Translations under genes and position numbers: made by a program
Notes under the pieces: generated by a model
The model's database searches: none
What the model was told of the DNA's origin: nothing
The model's input: the letters and a program-made list of their open reading frames with translations, nothing else
NCBI GenBank assembly: GCA_019720755.1
Contig: CP081303.1
Span: 3,207,501 to 3,271,500, forward strand
From: Prolixibacteraceae bacterium
Lineage (GTDB): Bacteria > Bacteroidota > Bacteroidia > Bacteroidales > Prolixibacteraceae
Direction: 5' to 3'
Length of the DNA: 64,000 nt
In this document: one piece after another, positions 26,089-35,817 of the stretch
How the letters are laid out: every line of letters starts with the position of its first letter
Position numbering within the stretch: the stretch's first letter is position 1

Positions 26089-26169
26089 TTAACCACAAAA
26101 ATATATTTTAATCGCTTGGCTCTTTCTCATCTCCGTTATGCTTAGATCTATTATCTTTGTTGTGGTTAA
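26089..26169. repeat. Inverted repeat before tdk
   Basis: TTAACCACAA at 26089-26098 and its perfect complement at 26160-26169 enclose about 60 bases. It lies 33 bp before tdk. It could be an operator-like dyad, an RNA stem or a tiny mobile remnant; the sequence does not decide. Confidence 0.35.
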
Positions 26170-26201
26170 AAAATTACGTTCATAGTTATAACTAGTTAAA
26201 T

Positions 26202-26783
26202 ATGTTTTTAGAAACAACCATCAACACAACACAAAAGAGAGGTTGGATTGAGGTCGTATGCGGATCAATGTTTTCTGGAAAAACAGAAGAGTTGATCCGT
26301 CGACTAAAACGTGCTCAGATCGCAAAGCAGAATGTGGAGATATTTAAACCTGCCGTGGATACACGTTATTCCGACGATAAAGTGGTATCTCATGATGAAA
26401 GTGCAATTCGTTCTACACCAGTTGAGAGTGCTTCAAATATCTTACTTTTGAGTGGAGATACTGATGTCGTTGGGATTGATGAAGCACAATTTTTTGATGA
26501 ATCGATTGTCGAAGTTTGTCGAGAATTAGCGAACAGAGGTGTTCGAGTAATTGTTGCAGGTCTAGATATGGATTTTAAAGGAGTCCCTTTTGGTCCAATT
26601 CCTCACCTAATGGCCGAGGCCGAATATGTAACAAAAGTACATGCAATATGTGTTAGATGTGGAAATTTGGCTCAATATAGCCACCGTTTATCCCATGATG
26701 ATAAACAAGTACTTTTAGGTGAAAAAGAGGCTTATGAACCTGTTTGTAGACACTGTTTTCAAGAAATAAACATTCAACAATAA
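26202..26783 (+). CDS. tdk: Thymidine kinase
   Basis: It phosphorylates thymidine in the salvage pathway. It is a type II thymidine kinase: the P-loop [11 protein letters not shown] starts at residue 21, the catalytic acid lies in [10 protein letters not shown], the lasso region follows [15 protein letters not shown], and the structural zinc is held by CVRCG and CRHC near the C-terminus. The length of 193 is normal. The next gene begins three bases after its stop, so it is cotranscribed with murF-alr. Confidence 0.96.
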   Translation: MFLETTINTTQKRGWIEVVCGSMFSGKTEELIRRLKRAQIAKQNVEIFKPAVDTRYSDDKVVSHDESAIRSTPVESASNILLLSGDTDVVGIDEAQFFDESIVEVCRELANRGVRVIVAGLDMDFKGVPFGPIPHLMAEAEYVTKVHAICVRCGNLAQYSHRLSHDDKQVLLGEKEAYEPVCRHCFQEINIQQ

Positions 26784-26786
26784 TTT

Positions 26787-29270
26787 ATGAATTATCCATT
26801 ACGTCATTTAGTCTCACTACTAGATTGCACCTTAAACAGGTCAGATATCGATGATATTCTGATTACAAATATGGCTATTGATACTCGTTCTTTGGGAGAT
26901 ACTGTCAATACTCTTTTTGTGTGTCTTAAAGGGACTAAAAGTGATGGGCATAATTTTATTAAAAGTGCTGTTGCATTAGGTGTTCGAGTTTTTCTTGTTA
27001 AAGAGTTTCCTCGAGAGGTGTATACTGAAGCAATTCTTTTTATAAAAGTGGAGGATGTATTAAGATCTATGCAAAAGATCGCCTCTGATCACCGATATCA
27101 TTTTAGTATTCCGGTTGTAGGTATAACGGGTTCTAATGGAAAGACACAAGTGAAAGAGTGGATCTATCAGGTTCTTTTTAGAACTTGTAACATCGTGAAA
27201 AGTCCTCGAAGTTTTAATTCTCAAATAGGGGTTCCTCTTTCTGTTCAATTTTTAGATGCATCTCATGAATTGGCTCTTTTTGAAGCAGGAATTTCACTCC
27301 CTCATGAGATGGGTTTTTTAGAGAAAATTATCTCACCTACTCTGGGTATTCTCACCCATATGGGAGATGCTCACTTGAGTAATTTTGAGAGCAGAAAAGT
27401 GCTTTTAAATGAGAAATTAAACCTTTTTCAACATGTTGAAAAGTTGCTTTTTTGCGATTCACAGGCATGGGTGAAGGATCTTGTGTCTAAACAAATTTCA
27501 GAACGTTCTCGTCTATTTGTAATCTCTTATGAGGATGATCTTGCTGATGTCTTTATAAAAAGTGTGATTGGTGTTGAGGAGTGTACTACCATTGAATTAA
27601 TATACAAACAAAAAGGCTATCTTTTTTCGATTCCTTTCACGGATGAGGCTTCTGTTGAAAATGCAATTCTCTCTGCTTCGTTTATTTTGTATATGGACCT
27701 ATGGGATAAAAAGATATCTGAGCGATTCAAGTTATTGGAGCGGATTTCGTTACGCCTAGAATTGAAAGATGGTTTACATGCTTCAACGATAATTGATGAT
27801 AGTTACAATAGTGATCTACTTTCATTAAGGGTCGCTCTAAATTATCAAGATCAGAATAATAAAGAAGGTCAAAATAAGGTCTTGGTTTTATCCGACCTTT
27901 CTCAACAAAGAGATGACGACGAAGCAGATATCTATCATGAGATATCTATGCTTTTAGCTCATCATGATATTATGCAATTATATGCTGTTGGACCGAGGCT
28001 TTACCATTACAGAAATCTTTTTAAAACAATCAATTCTAAATTCTATTTAGAGACAGACCAGTTGATAAAAGATATTCCAAATCTTCATATTGCAGGAAAT
28101 TCTGTTCTTATAAAGGGAACTAGAAGCTTTAAATTAGAAGAGTTTTCTTATCAGATACAAGAGAAGACACATCAAACATATTTAGAGATTAACTTAGATG
28201 CAATGCGAGAAAATCTATTGTATTATAGATCTTTATTGGAGGATGATACAAAAGTGATGGCAATGGTAAAAGCTTCTTCATATGGATCAGGAAGTATTGA
28301 AGTGGCTCATCTATTGCAAAGAAGCGGAATTGACTATTTGGCAGTCGCGATTGCTGACGAGGGGATTGAGCTTAGAAAGGCCAATATCACCACACCAATA
28401 ATTGTGATGAACCCAGAAAAGCATGCCTTCGAGCTGATGCTTGAATATAACTTGGAGCCAAATATCTATGATCTCTCTCTTCTTCGTGAATTTGCTGTTG
28501 CGGTAGCTAAAAGTGAGAAATCAAAAGTTGATATACACCTAAAGTTTGATACAGGAATGAGACGTTTAGGTTTTGATAAGATTTCAGATATCGAGTTGCT
28601 TGGAACATTAATTCCATCATTTGCTTGTTTAAAAGTAAAGAGTGTGTTTACACACTTGTCTGTAAGCGATACAATTGGAGAGGAGCATTTTACAAAACAA
28701 CAACTCGATCAATTTGAACTCTTTGCTTCTATTTTGGGAGACAAACTAGGGTATTCATTCTATAGACATGCATTGAATACAGCTGGAATTGAGCGCTTTG
28801 TAGATCATCAATATGATATGGTAAGATTAGGGCTTGGACTTTATGGTGTTAGCTTCTTTAAGCAGTCTAGCCTTACGGAGGTGATGACGTTGAAAACTCA
28901 AGTTTCACAGATAAAGAGTGTTGATCCTGAAGATACTATTGGATATGGACGTCATGGAAGAAGAAACTCTTCAGGAAAAATAGCAGTACTACCTATTGGT
29001 TATGCGGATGGTTTTCATCGAAAGTTAGGGAATGGAAATCACTCCGTATTAATTAAGGGGGGGTATGCTCCAACCATCGGAAATATCTGTATGGATATGT
29101 GTATGGTCGATATAACCAATGTTCCTGATGTTTCGATTGGAGATGAGGTGGTTGTTTTTGGCCCCAATCATTCGATACATCATATCTCAGACTCTCTAGA
29201 AACAATACCTTACGAAGTAATGACTGGGATTGGGCCTAGGGTGAAGAAGATATATTTTTCTGAGATGTAG
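26787..29270 (+). CDS. murF-alr: Bifunctional MurF ligase/alanine racemase
   Basis: A fusion of UDP-MurNAc-tripeptide:D-Ala-D-Ala ligase (residues about 1-455) with PLP-dependent alanine racemase (about 462-827), acting in cytoplasmic peptidoglycan precursor synthesis. The MurF part shows GITGSNGKTQVKEW (P-loop), SPRSFNSQIGVPLS and DDSYNSDLLSLR. The racemase part shows MAMVKASSYGSG with the PLP lysine near 494, KFDTGMRRLGF, RLGLGLYGV and the catalytic-Tyr region DTIGYGRHGRR. This fusion is typical of Bacteroidota. It couples supply of L-/D-alanine interconversion to the ligase that uses D-Ala-D-Ala. Confidence 0.96.
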   Translation: MNYPLRHLVSLLDCTLNRSDIDDILITNMAIDTRSLGDTVNTLFVCLKGTKSDGHNFIKSAVALGVRVFLVKEFPREVYTEAILFIKVEDVLRSMQKIASDHRYHFSIPVVGITGSNGKTQVKEWIYQVLFRTCNIVKSPRSFNSQIGVPLSVQFLDASHELALFEAGISLPHEMGFLEKIISPTLGILTHMGDAHLSNFESRKVLLNEKLNLFQHVEKLLFCDSQAWVKDLVSKQISERSRLFVISYEDDLADVFIKSVIGVEECTTIELIYKQKGYLFSIPFTDEASVENAILSASFILYMDLWDKKISERFKLLERISLRLELKDGLHASTIIDDSYNSDLLSLRVALNYQDQNNKEGQNKVLVLSDLSQQRDDDEADIYHEISMLLAHHDIMQLYAVGPRLYHYRNLFKTINSKFYLETDQLIKDIPNLHIAGNSVLIKGTRSFKLEEFSYQIQEKTHQTYLEINLDAMRENLLYYRSLLEDDTKVMAMVKASSYGSGSIEVAHLLQRSGIDYLAVAIADEGIELRKANITTPIIVMNPEKHAFELMLEYNLEPNIYDLSLLREFAVAVAKSEKSKVDIHLKFDTGMRRLGFDKISDIELLGTLIPSFACLKVKSVFTHLSVSDTIGEEHFTKQQLDQFELFASILGDKLGYSFYRHALNTAGIERFVDHQYDMVRLGLGLYGVSFFKQSSLTEVMTLKTQVSQIKSVDPEDTIGYGRHGRRNSSGKIAVLPIGYADGFHRKLGNGNHSVLIKGGYAPTIGNICMDMCMVDITNVPDVSIGDEVVVFGPNHSIHHISDSLETIPYEVMTGIGPRVKKIYFSEM

Positions 29271-29273
29271 AAT

Positions 29274-29312
29274 AATCAACAGGTGTCCTGTTGTACACAC
29301 CTGTTGATTTAT
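29274..29312. terminator. Bidirectional terminator between murF-alr and a convergent gene
   Basis: A 13-bp stem (AATCAACAGGTGT with its complement) and a loop of about 10 bases, with T-rich sequence on the plus-strand exit (ATTTATT). It closes both the tdk-murF operon and the convergent secreted-protein gene. Confidence 0.75.
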
Positions 29313-29316
29313 TGGG

Positions 29317-30819
29317 TTAATTTTTGATCACTTTATAAACTTTCTTATTTACAGGGATTAGATAAATTCCTTGTTTTAAGTCCTCTATATTTATTTTTTC
29401 ACCAGAATGATAATCATAAATTGTTTTGACTTTTGCTCCTAAGATATTGTATATATTGATACTGCTTTCTATATTTTCTCCATTGATTTCAATAAAATTG
29501 GATGCAGGATTAGGATATATATTTATCTTTTCATTCTGTTCTGTCGTTGCCGAAAATAATGTATGTTTTTTTGTGTTTGTATCTGTTCCAAACACTCTTA
29601 GTTCAGTTAATGCCCAATATGAAGAGGATGGACCCGGATAAACGTTCGGTGTCTTTTGATATGAAGTAGTCCTGATATATTTTACATTCTCTGGAGAAGA
29701 TAGACCAATACGTTTAAAGCAATTCGAGGATTTTTGCTTTGAAATAGTTCTCCATTTTTTCTTGTCTAAACTTATTTCCACCTTAAGATCGATGATCGGA
29801 GGAAATCCTACTGATTGCATAAAATTACGGTATTCAAAGAAATCAATTTGATCTATTGTCTGAATTGATTCGAATTCAAAAATATGAGTATTCGACTTTT
29901 CTACTTTCCATTCTTCTGCATTATCCGTATAATTTTTATCATTTAACGACGGTTTAATACCCTTTATATGATTGGTGATATTTGGGGTCTGCCCTTGTCC
30001 ATAGATCTGAAATAAAGCTATATAACCATTTTCTATTTTATCATTCTGATCAATGGAAAGCTTTACATACCTTGCTTGTTTACGTTGAATATGAAAATGC
30101 TTGAAATTTGATTTATCATTGATAAAGTAATCATTCCATTTTATCTTATCATTACTTAGACTTACTTTAATAGAGGATAAATTATCGTTTTTATCTCCTG
30201 TAAGTTCTCCTTTATCTATTATGATAAAGTCACTGATGTATGGACTGTTGCCTAAGTCTAGAATGAAGCTGTTCTTATTACTATTTGAATAGTTCCAAAC
30301 ATTATAAGCCTCGGTGCTGTTGTTCTTGGACATAAAATTATTATTGTAAGATACGATCTGACAAATTTCTTCGTCGTTATCTGCTGGAGTAATTAAATTA
30401 TTGGATGCAGATAGTAGTATTTGATCAGTCAATGTAATCCTAACTTTAATCCAGTCTTCTTTATAGCTATTTGTTTTGTGGTCGTATATAAATGTGTTGT
30501 TTACTATATAACGAATCTCTGCTCCATAAACAGGTTTCGCTGAGTAGAAAGTTACCCTTATGTTTGCCCATGAATCATCCCCTTCGCTCTCAAACTTTAT
30601 GTCTTTAACCTTTAATCCTGATTCAGGATTAAGTTCTATTTGAATATCGTCAGGAGTACAGTTTTTTGAGTTTTTATTATAGTCTATTGAAGCAAGTAGT
30701 AAATCTGTAGCTGTAGTTGAGTTTAAAAAGACTCGTTTACTAGTCATTCGATTTAGAGTGTTTTCTGCTAACAGTTGGAAACTAGATAACAAAAAGATAA
30801 AAGATAGAATTTTATGCAT
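29317..30819 (-). CDS. Secreted discoidin-type protein with T9SS tail
   Basis: A predicted exported protein of about 500 residues. The start is set at MHKILSFIFLLSSFQLLAE, a clear signal peptide; an upstream TTG-led extension is unlikely. An N-terminal beta-rich domain (about 25-140) resembles the DUF1735-like domain found before carbohydrate-binding modules. Two F5/8 type C (discoidin-like) domains follow, with SFILDLGNSPYISDFIII, QARYVKLSID, HIFEFESIQTIDQIDFFEYR and YWALTELRVFG. The last 70 residues are a type A T9SS sorting domain (NIYPNPASNFIEI through KQGIYLIPVNKKVYKVIK). It probably binds sugars or surfaces outside the cell; no catalytic domain is seen. Confidence 0.8.
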   Translation of the reverse strand: MHKILSFIFLLSSFQLLAENTLNRMTSKRVFLNSTTATDLLLASIDYNKNSKNCTPDDIQIELNPESGLKVKDIKFESEGDDSWANIRVTFYSAKPVYGAEIRYIVNNTFIYDHKTNSYKEDWIKVRITLTDQILLSASNNLITPADNDEEICQIVSYNNNFMSKNNSTEAYNVWNYSNSNKNSFILDLGNSPYISDFIIIDKGELTGDKNDNLSSIKVSLSNDKIKWNDYFINDKSNFKHFHIQRKQARYVKLSIDQNDKIENGYIALFQIYGQGQTPNITNHIKGIKPSLNDKNYTDNAEEWKVEKSNTHIFEFESIQTIDQIDFFEYRNFMQSVGFPPIIDLKVEISLDKKKWRTISKQKSSNCFKRIGLSSPENVKYIRTTSYQKTPNVYPGPSSSYWALTELRVFGTDTNTKKHTLFSATTEQNEKINIYPNPASNFIEINGENIESSINIYNILGAKVKTIYDYHSGEKINIEDLKQGIYLIPVNKKVYKVIKN

Positions 30820-31134
30820 ATGTAAAATTGTTTGTTTATTGTATGAACTTTTGATTTGTGACAATTTGCAATTTCTTATTTTTAGTTTTATATGTTAATA
30901 TAAAATCATGTTATATTAACATCTCTTAACATAAGATTAAAATATCGAAGGCTAAATATTTGATATTTAGTGCATAAAATGTTAGAATTGTGTTTGTGTT
31001 TTCCTGTAGATTGGATTTATTTTACAAATCCATGCCTTGTTCTAACGAAATAGTGTGTTGAAGAGTAAATAATTTGTTGAAGTCTTTAATTACAATATTT
31101 TAAAACCATTTTTCTGTTAAGTTGTCGTAAACTA
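30820..31134. other. Divergent intergenic region before gpmI
   Basis: AT-rich sequence between two divergent genes with no reading frame worth calling. It should hold the promoter of the discoidin-type gene; the gpmI promoter lies at its right end. A short inverted repeat around 30954-30971 (AAATATTTGATATTT) is the only visible symmetry. Confidence 0.4.
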
Positions 31135-31166
31135 TTTGATTATAAATGGTTTTTTAGGTATTTTTG
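31135..31166 (+). promoter_or_regulatory. gpmI promoter, Bacteroidota sigma-type
   Basis: TTTG at 31135-31138 and TATTTTTG at 31159-31166 are separated by 20 bp and match the -33 TTTG and -7 TAnnTTTG consensus of Bacteroidota housekeeping promoters. Transcription would start about 7 bp downstream, leaving a leader of roughly 33 nt before the ATG. Confidence 0.65.
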
Positions 31167-31205
31167 CCGAGCATTTTAATTTAGAATTGATCAAAATAAT
31201 TAAAG

Positions 31206-32738
31206 ATGGCAGATACAAAAAAAGCCTTACTGATGATCCTAGACGGATGGGGTATTGGCGACAAATCAAGTGCTGACGCAATTTACAATACACCAACTCC
31301 TTTCATAGATTCTCTAGTTGAGAACTATCCAAATAGTCAACTTTTAACTTCTGGAGAGAAAGTAGGACTTCCAGATGGACAGATGGGAAACTCAGAAGTT
31401 GGTCACCTAAACATAGGTGCTGGTCGCGTCGTTTATCAAGACCTTGTAAAGATCAATAAAGCGATTGAAGAGAATACGCTTAAAGATAACGAGCAGATTC
31501 AAAAAGCATATACATACGCAAAAGAGAACAACAAGAATGTACACCTTTTGGGACTTATTGGTCCTGGGGGAGTTCATGCTTTAACAAAACATATGACTGC
31601 TTTAGCAAAAGTAGCTGGTGGGATGGGATTAGAAAATGTTTATGTTCATGGATTGACTGATGGACGTGATACAGATCCTAAATCTGCATATAGTTATGTT
31701 GAGGAGGCTATTAATTCTCTTGAGGGAACTCCTGCAAAAATGGCTTCTTTGATCGGGCGATACTATGGTATGGATCGTGATGAAAATTGGGAGCGTGTTA
31801 AATTAATGTATGACCTAATCACCAAAGGTGAGGGAGAAAAGTCAACAGACTTGTTAGCATCAGTTCAGGCTTCATATGATTCAGGAGTATTCGATGAGTT
31901 TATTAAGCCAATCGTAGCTGTTGATGCTGAAGGAAATCCTTTAGCTACAATCAAAGAGGGGGATGTTGTGATCTGTTATAATTATCGTACAGATCGTCTT
32001 CGTCAATTGACACGTGTGTTTACTCAAGAAGATCATTCTGATGCGGGTATGACGATGATGGATGTTCAGTGGTATACTATGACCTGTTATAATGAAAGCT
32101 TTAAAGGTGTAAATGTAATTTTTGATAAAGCAAATATTACAGAGACTCTCGGAGAAGTTGTTCAGGATGCTGGATTAAAGCAGATTCGTACTGCTGAGAC
32201 GGAGAAATTTGCGCATGTTACTTTCTTCTTTTCAGGTGGTCGTGAGTCAGAATTTAAGGGAGAAAGTCGTATCCTTGTTCCTTCACCGAAAGTTGCAACT
32301 TATGATATGCAACCAGAAATGTCTGCACCAATCGTTACTGAAAAGCTCCTTCCTGAACTAGAGGCACAGTCGGCTGATTTTGTATGTTTAAACTTTGCTA
32401 ATGGTGATATGGTTGGACATACAGGAGATTACAAGGCGATTGAAAAGGCAATAATGGCAGTCGATCAATGTGCTAAGCAAGTGGTTGAAACTGCACGTGC
32501 TAATGGTTATGATGTAGTGATTATTGCGGATCATGGTAATGCAGACAATGCTTTAAATAAAGATGGTTCTGTAAATACAGCTCACTCTTTAAATCCTGTT
32601 CCTTTTATTTGGGTTACTGACCAAAAAGATAAAAAGGTTAAGTCTGGTATCTTGGCTGATGTAGCACCAACAATCTTAAGGATTATGGGGCTAGAGATTC
32701 CTGCTGCGATGACTGGAGATGTTCTTATTGAAGAGTAA
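31206..32738 (+). CDS. gpmI: 2,3-bisphosphoglycerate-independent phosphoglycerate mutase
   Basis: It interconverts 3- and 2-phosphoglycerate in glycolysis/gluconeogenesis. It is an alkaline-phosphatase-superfamily enzyme using two Mn ions: LMILDGWGIG holds the first metal Asp13, GQMGNSEVGHLNIGAGR holds the phospho-acceptor Ser63, GLTDGRDTDPKSA and RYYGMDRDENWER bind substrate, YRTDRLRQ follows, and the C-terminal IADHGNADNA plus HSLNPVPFI complete the metal site. The length of 510 is normal. It is monocistronic with its own promoter and terminator. Confidence 0.97.
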   Translation: MADTKKALLMILDGWGIGDKSSADAIYNTPTPFIDSLVENYPNSQLLTSGEKVGLPDGQMGNSEVGHLNIGAGRVVYQDLVKINKAIEENTLKDNEQIQKAYTYAKENNKNVHLLGLIGPGGVHALTKHMTALAKVAGGMGLENVYVHGLTDGRDTDPKSAYSYVEEAINSLEGTPAKMASLIGRYYGMDRDENWERVKLMYDLITKGEGEKSTDLLASVQASYDSGVFDEFIKPIVAVDAEGNPLATIKEGDVVICYNYRTDRLRQLTRVFTQEDHSDAGMTMMDVQWYTMTCYNESFKGVNVIFDKANITETLGEVVQDAGLKQIRTAETEKFAHVTFFFSGGRESEFKGESRILVPSPKVATYDMQPEMSAPIVTEKLLPELEAQSADFVCLNFANGDMVGHTGDYKAIEKAIMAVDQCAKQVVETARANGYDVVIIADHGNADNALNKDGSVNTAHSLNPVPFIWVTDQKDKKVKSGILADVAPTILRIMGLEIPAAMTGDVLIEE

Positions 32739-32784
32739 TCTACAAGAGTTCAAGTAATGCCCTTTGATAGGGTACAATATATTA

Positions 32785-32822
32785 AAGAAGCTGCCTAATG
32801 ATTTCTGGTAGCTTCTTTTTTG
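32785..32822 (+). terminator. Terminator after gpmI
   Basis: An 11-bp stem (AAGAAGCTGCC against GGTAGCTTCTT, one G-T pair) with an 11-base loop, followed by TTTTTTG. Confidence 0.8.
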
Positions 32823-32989
32823 CTTTATATATCTATCGAATTTACTTCGAAAGATAAAAACTATTGCATTGAGAATATATGGTCTAATACTCTTTCGTTA
32901 CAAATAAAATAATTGAATAAAATTATGTAATAAGGGTTTTCACAAAAAAACCTCTTTCTTTGCAATTCTATTAATTCTAAAAAAAAGGT

Positions 32990-34801
32990 ATGTTGATTCG
33001 TGATAACATTGAACTCCTTGCTCCTGCAAAAAATCTTGAGTATGGGAAGGTCGCGTTCGATTATGGAGCTGATGCAGTATATATTGGGGGCCCTAGTTTT
33101 GGTGCTCGTGCCAATGCAGGTAATAGTATATCTGATATCGAATCCTTAGTTCGTTATGCACATCGTTTTGATGGAGATGTTTTCATGGCTTTGAACACGA
33201 TTCTTTTTGACCATGAATTAGAGGAGGCACATCGCATTATTTGGCAAGCATATAATGCTGGGGTAGATGCGTTGATTATTCAAGATATGGGTATTTTGGA
33301 GATGGACCTTCCTCCTATTTCACTACACGCAAGTACTCAGACTAATAACTTTACTTTAGAAAAGGTTCAGTTTCTTGAGAAGGTAGGTTTTGATCGTGTA
33401 GTCTTAGCACGAGAACTTTCTTTAACAGAGATTCAAGATATTGCAGAAAATACCAATGTCTCTTTGGAGGCTTTTATACATGGAGCCCTTTGTGTAAGCT
33501 TAAGTGGTCAATGTTACATGAGTGCTTTTAATGGTGCTAGAAGTGCTAATCGTGGTGCATGTGTTCAATCATGTAGAAAGGCATATTCTTTATATGATAG
33601 TAAAGGAGAATGTTTGGTGGATAACAAGTATCTTCTTTCTCTCAAAGATATGAACCAGACCAACTCTCTCAAAGATATTGTGGAGAGTGGTGTTCAATCG
33701 TTAAAGATAGAGGGACGATTAAAAGATATAAATTACTTAAAGAATAGTGTAGGTCACTATCGAAGAGAGTTAGATCAAATACTAGAGGGTAGTACAAAAG
33801 TTAGAGCCTCTGTAGGCAAAACAACATTTGACTTTACCCCTGACCCTAAAAAGAGTTTTTCTCGAGACTTTACTTCATATTTCTTGAATGAGAAACAGCC
33901 GAGTATTGCAAATTTAGAAACACCGAAATCCTTAGGAGAGCTTGTAGGGACTGTGAAACTTATTGGAAAATCGAACTTCACTCTAGAAGGTTCTGTTCAA
34001 ATATCAAATAATGATGGACTTGTTGTAGTTCATTCTGACGGAACAACAGAAGGAGTGAAGGTAAATGTGGCTGAAAATAATACAATTACCCCATTAAAGA
34101 TGCCTAGACTTAATAAGAAGGATATGGTATATAGAAATTATAACCATGGCTTTTTACAATCTCTTGAGAAAAGTCGTACATCTAGAAAGAGAGGAGTTGA
34201 TATTCTTATCTCAGAAGAAAAAGAGTTTGTTGAGATCTCTTTTGCAGTAGATTCAAATAGAGGAGTGGAATACACTTTTGAATCTACTTTTGAGTTTGCG
34301 AAGAATGAACAAGTAGCACAAAATAATATTCAGAAACAGTTATCCAAGTTAGGTGATACACCATTTTTTGTTTCATCATTTACTAGCGAATTAAAGCACA
34401 CCCCATTTATTCCAAATAAAATATTAGGGAATGTGCGTAGAGAACTTGCTGAAAGATTGGTTGTGGTTCTTGAATCCGAAAGAAAAGTGTCAAGAAATAT
34501 TGAGACTAATGATATTCCTTATATTGAGGATATCGTTGACTATAGAGCGAATGTCGCGAACCAATTAGCGGTTGATTTTTATAAGAGACATCAGACTAAG
34601 GTTACAGAGATGGCATTTGAGTCACATAAAAAAAATAACTCCTCATTGTTAATGCAAACGAGATATTGTATTCTAAATGAAATCGGGCAATGTTTGAAGA
34701 AAGGTTTTTCTCTCGATCTCCCCTTAAAATTAGTAGATTCTCATCATGAATATCAATTATCATTTGATTGTAAAAACTGTTCTATGCAGATTTACAGTTA
34801 A
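32990..34801 (+). CDS. rlhA: U32 peptidase-family protein, RlhA-like
   Basis: A 603-residue U32-family protein, probably the 23S rRNA C2501 hydroxylase RlhA or a close relative, an Fe-S enzyme depending on prephenate. The N-terminal barrel starts IELLAPAKNLEYGKVAFDYGADAVYIG and has LHASTQTNN. Four cysteines at 168, 175, 191 and 195 (ALCVSLSGQCYMS, NRGACVQSCRKAY) are the expected [4Fe-4S] ligands, followed by LSLKDMNQ and LKIEGRLKD. The C-terminal half matches the long U32 form with an extra beta domain. Despite the family name, protease activity is doubtful. Other U32 hydroxylases cannot be fully excluded. Confidence 0.85.
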   Translation: MLIRDNIELLAPAKNLEYGKVAFDYGADAVYIGGPSFGARANAGNSISDIESLVRYAHRFDGDVFMALNTILFDHELEEAHRIIWQAYNAGVDALIIQDMGILEMDLPPISLHASTQTNNFTLEKVQFLEKVGFDRVVLARELSLTEIQDIAENTNVSLEAFIHGALCVSLSGQCYMSAFNGARSANRGACVQSCRKAYSLYDSKGECLVDNKYLLSLKDMNQTNSLKDIVESGVQSLKIEGRLKDINYLKNSVGHYRRELDQILEGSTKVRASVGKTTFDFTPDPKKSFSRDFTSYFLNEKQPSIANLETPKSLGELVGTVKLIGKSNFTLEGSVQISNNDGLVVVHSDGTTEGVKVNVAENNTITPLKMPRLNKKDMVYRNYNHGFLQSLEKSRTSRKRGVDILISEEKEFVEISFAVDSNRGVEYTFESTFEFAKNEQVAQNNIQKQLSKLGDTPFFVSSFTSELKHTPFIPNKILGNVRRELAERLVVVLESERKVSRNIETNDIPYIEDIVDYRANVANQLAVDFYKRHQTKVTEMAFESHKKNNSSLLMQTRYCILNEIGQCLKKGFSLDLPLKLVDSHHEYQLSFDCKNCSMQIYS

Positions 34802-34882
34802 AAAGATATAGCAAATAAGTCAAAACATGAAGCAAAGAAGAGGCCTTTAACAATAAATGTATCAAAAGGTTATATTTATTTC

Positions 34883-34890
34883 TATCTTTG
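34883..34890 (+). promoter_or_regulatory. Candidate -7 element of the era-der unit
   Basis: TATCTTTG fits the TAnnTTTG consensus and is followed by C as in many Bacteroidota promoters. It lies 27 bp before era. A matching -33 TTTG is not clear. Confidence 0.4.
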
Positions 34891-34916
34891 CACCAAATTA
34901 CATATAATATAAAATA

Positions 34917-35798
34917 ATGAAGCACAAATCAGGCTTTGTCAGTATTGTCGGAAACCCAAATGTAGGAAAATCGACATTGATGAATGGACTTGTAGGAGAG
35001 AAACTCTCAATAATCACAAGCAAAATGCAGACGACTCGTCATCGTATTAAAGGAATTGTTAATGGTGACGACTTTCAAATTATCTATTCAGATACTCCTG
35101 GGATCTTAAAACCAAACTATAAACTTCAAGAATCAATGTTGAAGTTTGTTGACTCTGCATTAGTTGATGCAGATGTGATTCTATATGTGACAGATGTTTT
35201 TGAACGTTGGGATAAAAATCAAGAATATTTAGAAAAACTACAAGCTACAGATACACCAATTCTTTTGGTGATTAATAAAATTGATATTTCAGATCAGGAT
35301 ACTGTAAATCAGTTAATAAAAGATTGGCAAGAGCGTCTACCAAAAGCCGAAATATTGGTGATCTCAGCACTTCGTAAATTTAACTTGAATTACATATTTG
35401 ACCGTATTGTTGAACATCTTCCAGAAGCTCCTCCTTATTTTGAGAAGGATCAACTGACTGATAAGAGTGAGCGTTTCTTTGTACAAGAGATAATCCGAGA
35501 GAAAATTCTTGTACACTATAAAAAAGAAATTCCATACTCAGTAGAGATTGAAGTTGAGGAGTTTAAAGAGGAGCCTGATATTATTAAGATTCGTGCGATA
35601 ATTCACGTTATTCGTTCAAGTCAGAAGGGTATTATTATAGGTCATCAAGGTTTGGGACTTCGTCGTGTTGGAACAGAAGCGCGTAAAGATATGGAGGAGT
35701 TTTTTGGTAAGCAGGTATTCTTAAAGACCATTGTTAAGGTGAATAAGGATTGGAGAGATAAAGACAATCAATTGAAGAACTTCGGATACAACGAATAA
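34917..35798 (+). CDS. era: GTPase Era
   Basis: A GTPase needed for 30S ribosome assembly; it binds the 3' end of 16S rRNA. The N-terminal G domain has GNPNVGKST at 12-20, the DTPG motif in [10 protein letters not shown] and NKID for base recognition. The C-terminal KH domain (about 205-293) includes [19 protein letters not shown], the RNA-binding GxxG loop region. The length of 293 is normal. It is followed 19 bp later by der, forming a ribosome-assembly GTPase pair. Confidence 0.97.
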   Translation: MKHKSGFVSIVGNPNVGKSTLMNGLVGEKLSIITSKMQTTRHRIKGIVNGDDFQIIYSDTPGILKPNYKLQESMLKFVDSALVDADVILYVTDVFERWDKNQEYLEKLQATDTPILLVINKIDISDQDTVNQLIKDWQERLPKAEILVISALRKFNLNYIFDRIVEHLPEAPPYFEKDQLTDKSERFFVQEIIREKILVHYKKEIPYSVEIEVEEFKEEPDIIKIRAIIHVIRSSQKGIIIGHQGLGLRRVGTEARKDMEEFFGKQVFLKTIVKVNKDWRDKDNQLKNFGYNE

Positions 35799-35817
35799 AA
35801 TAACAACGAATATAAGC

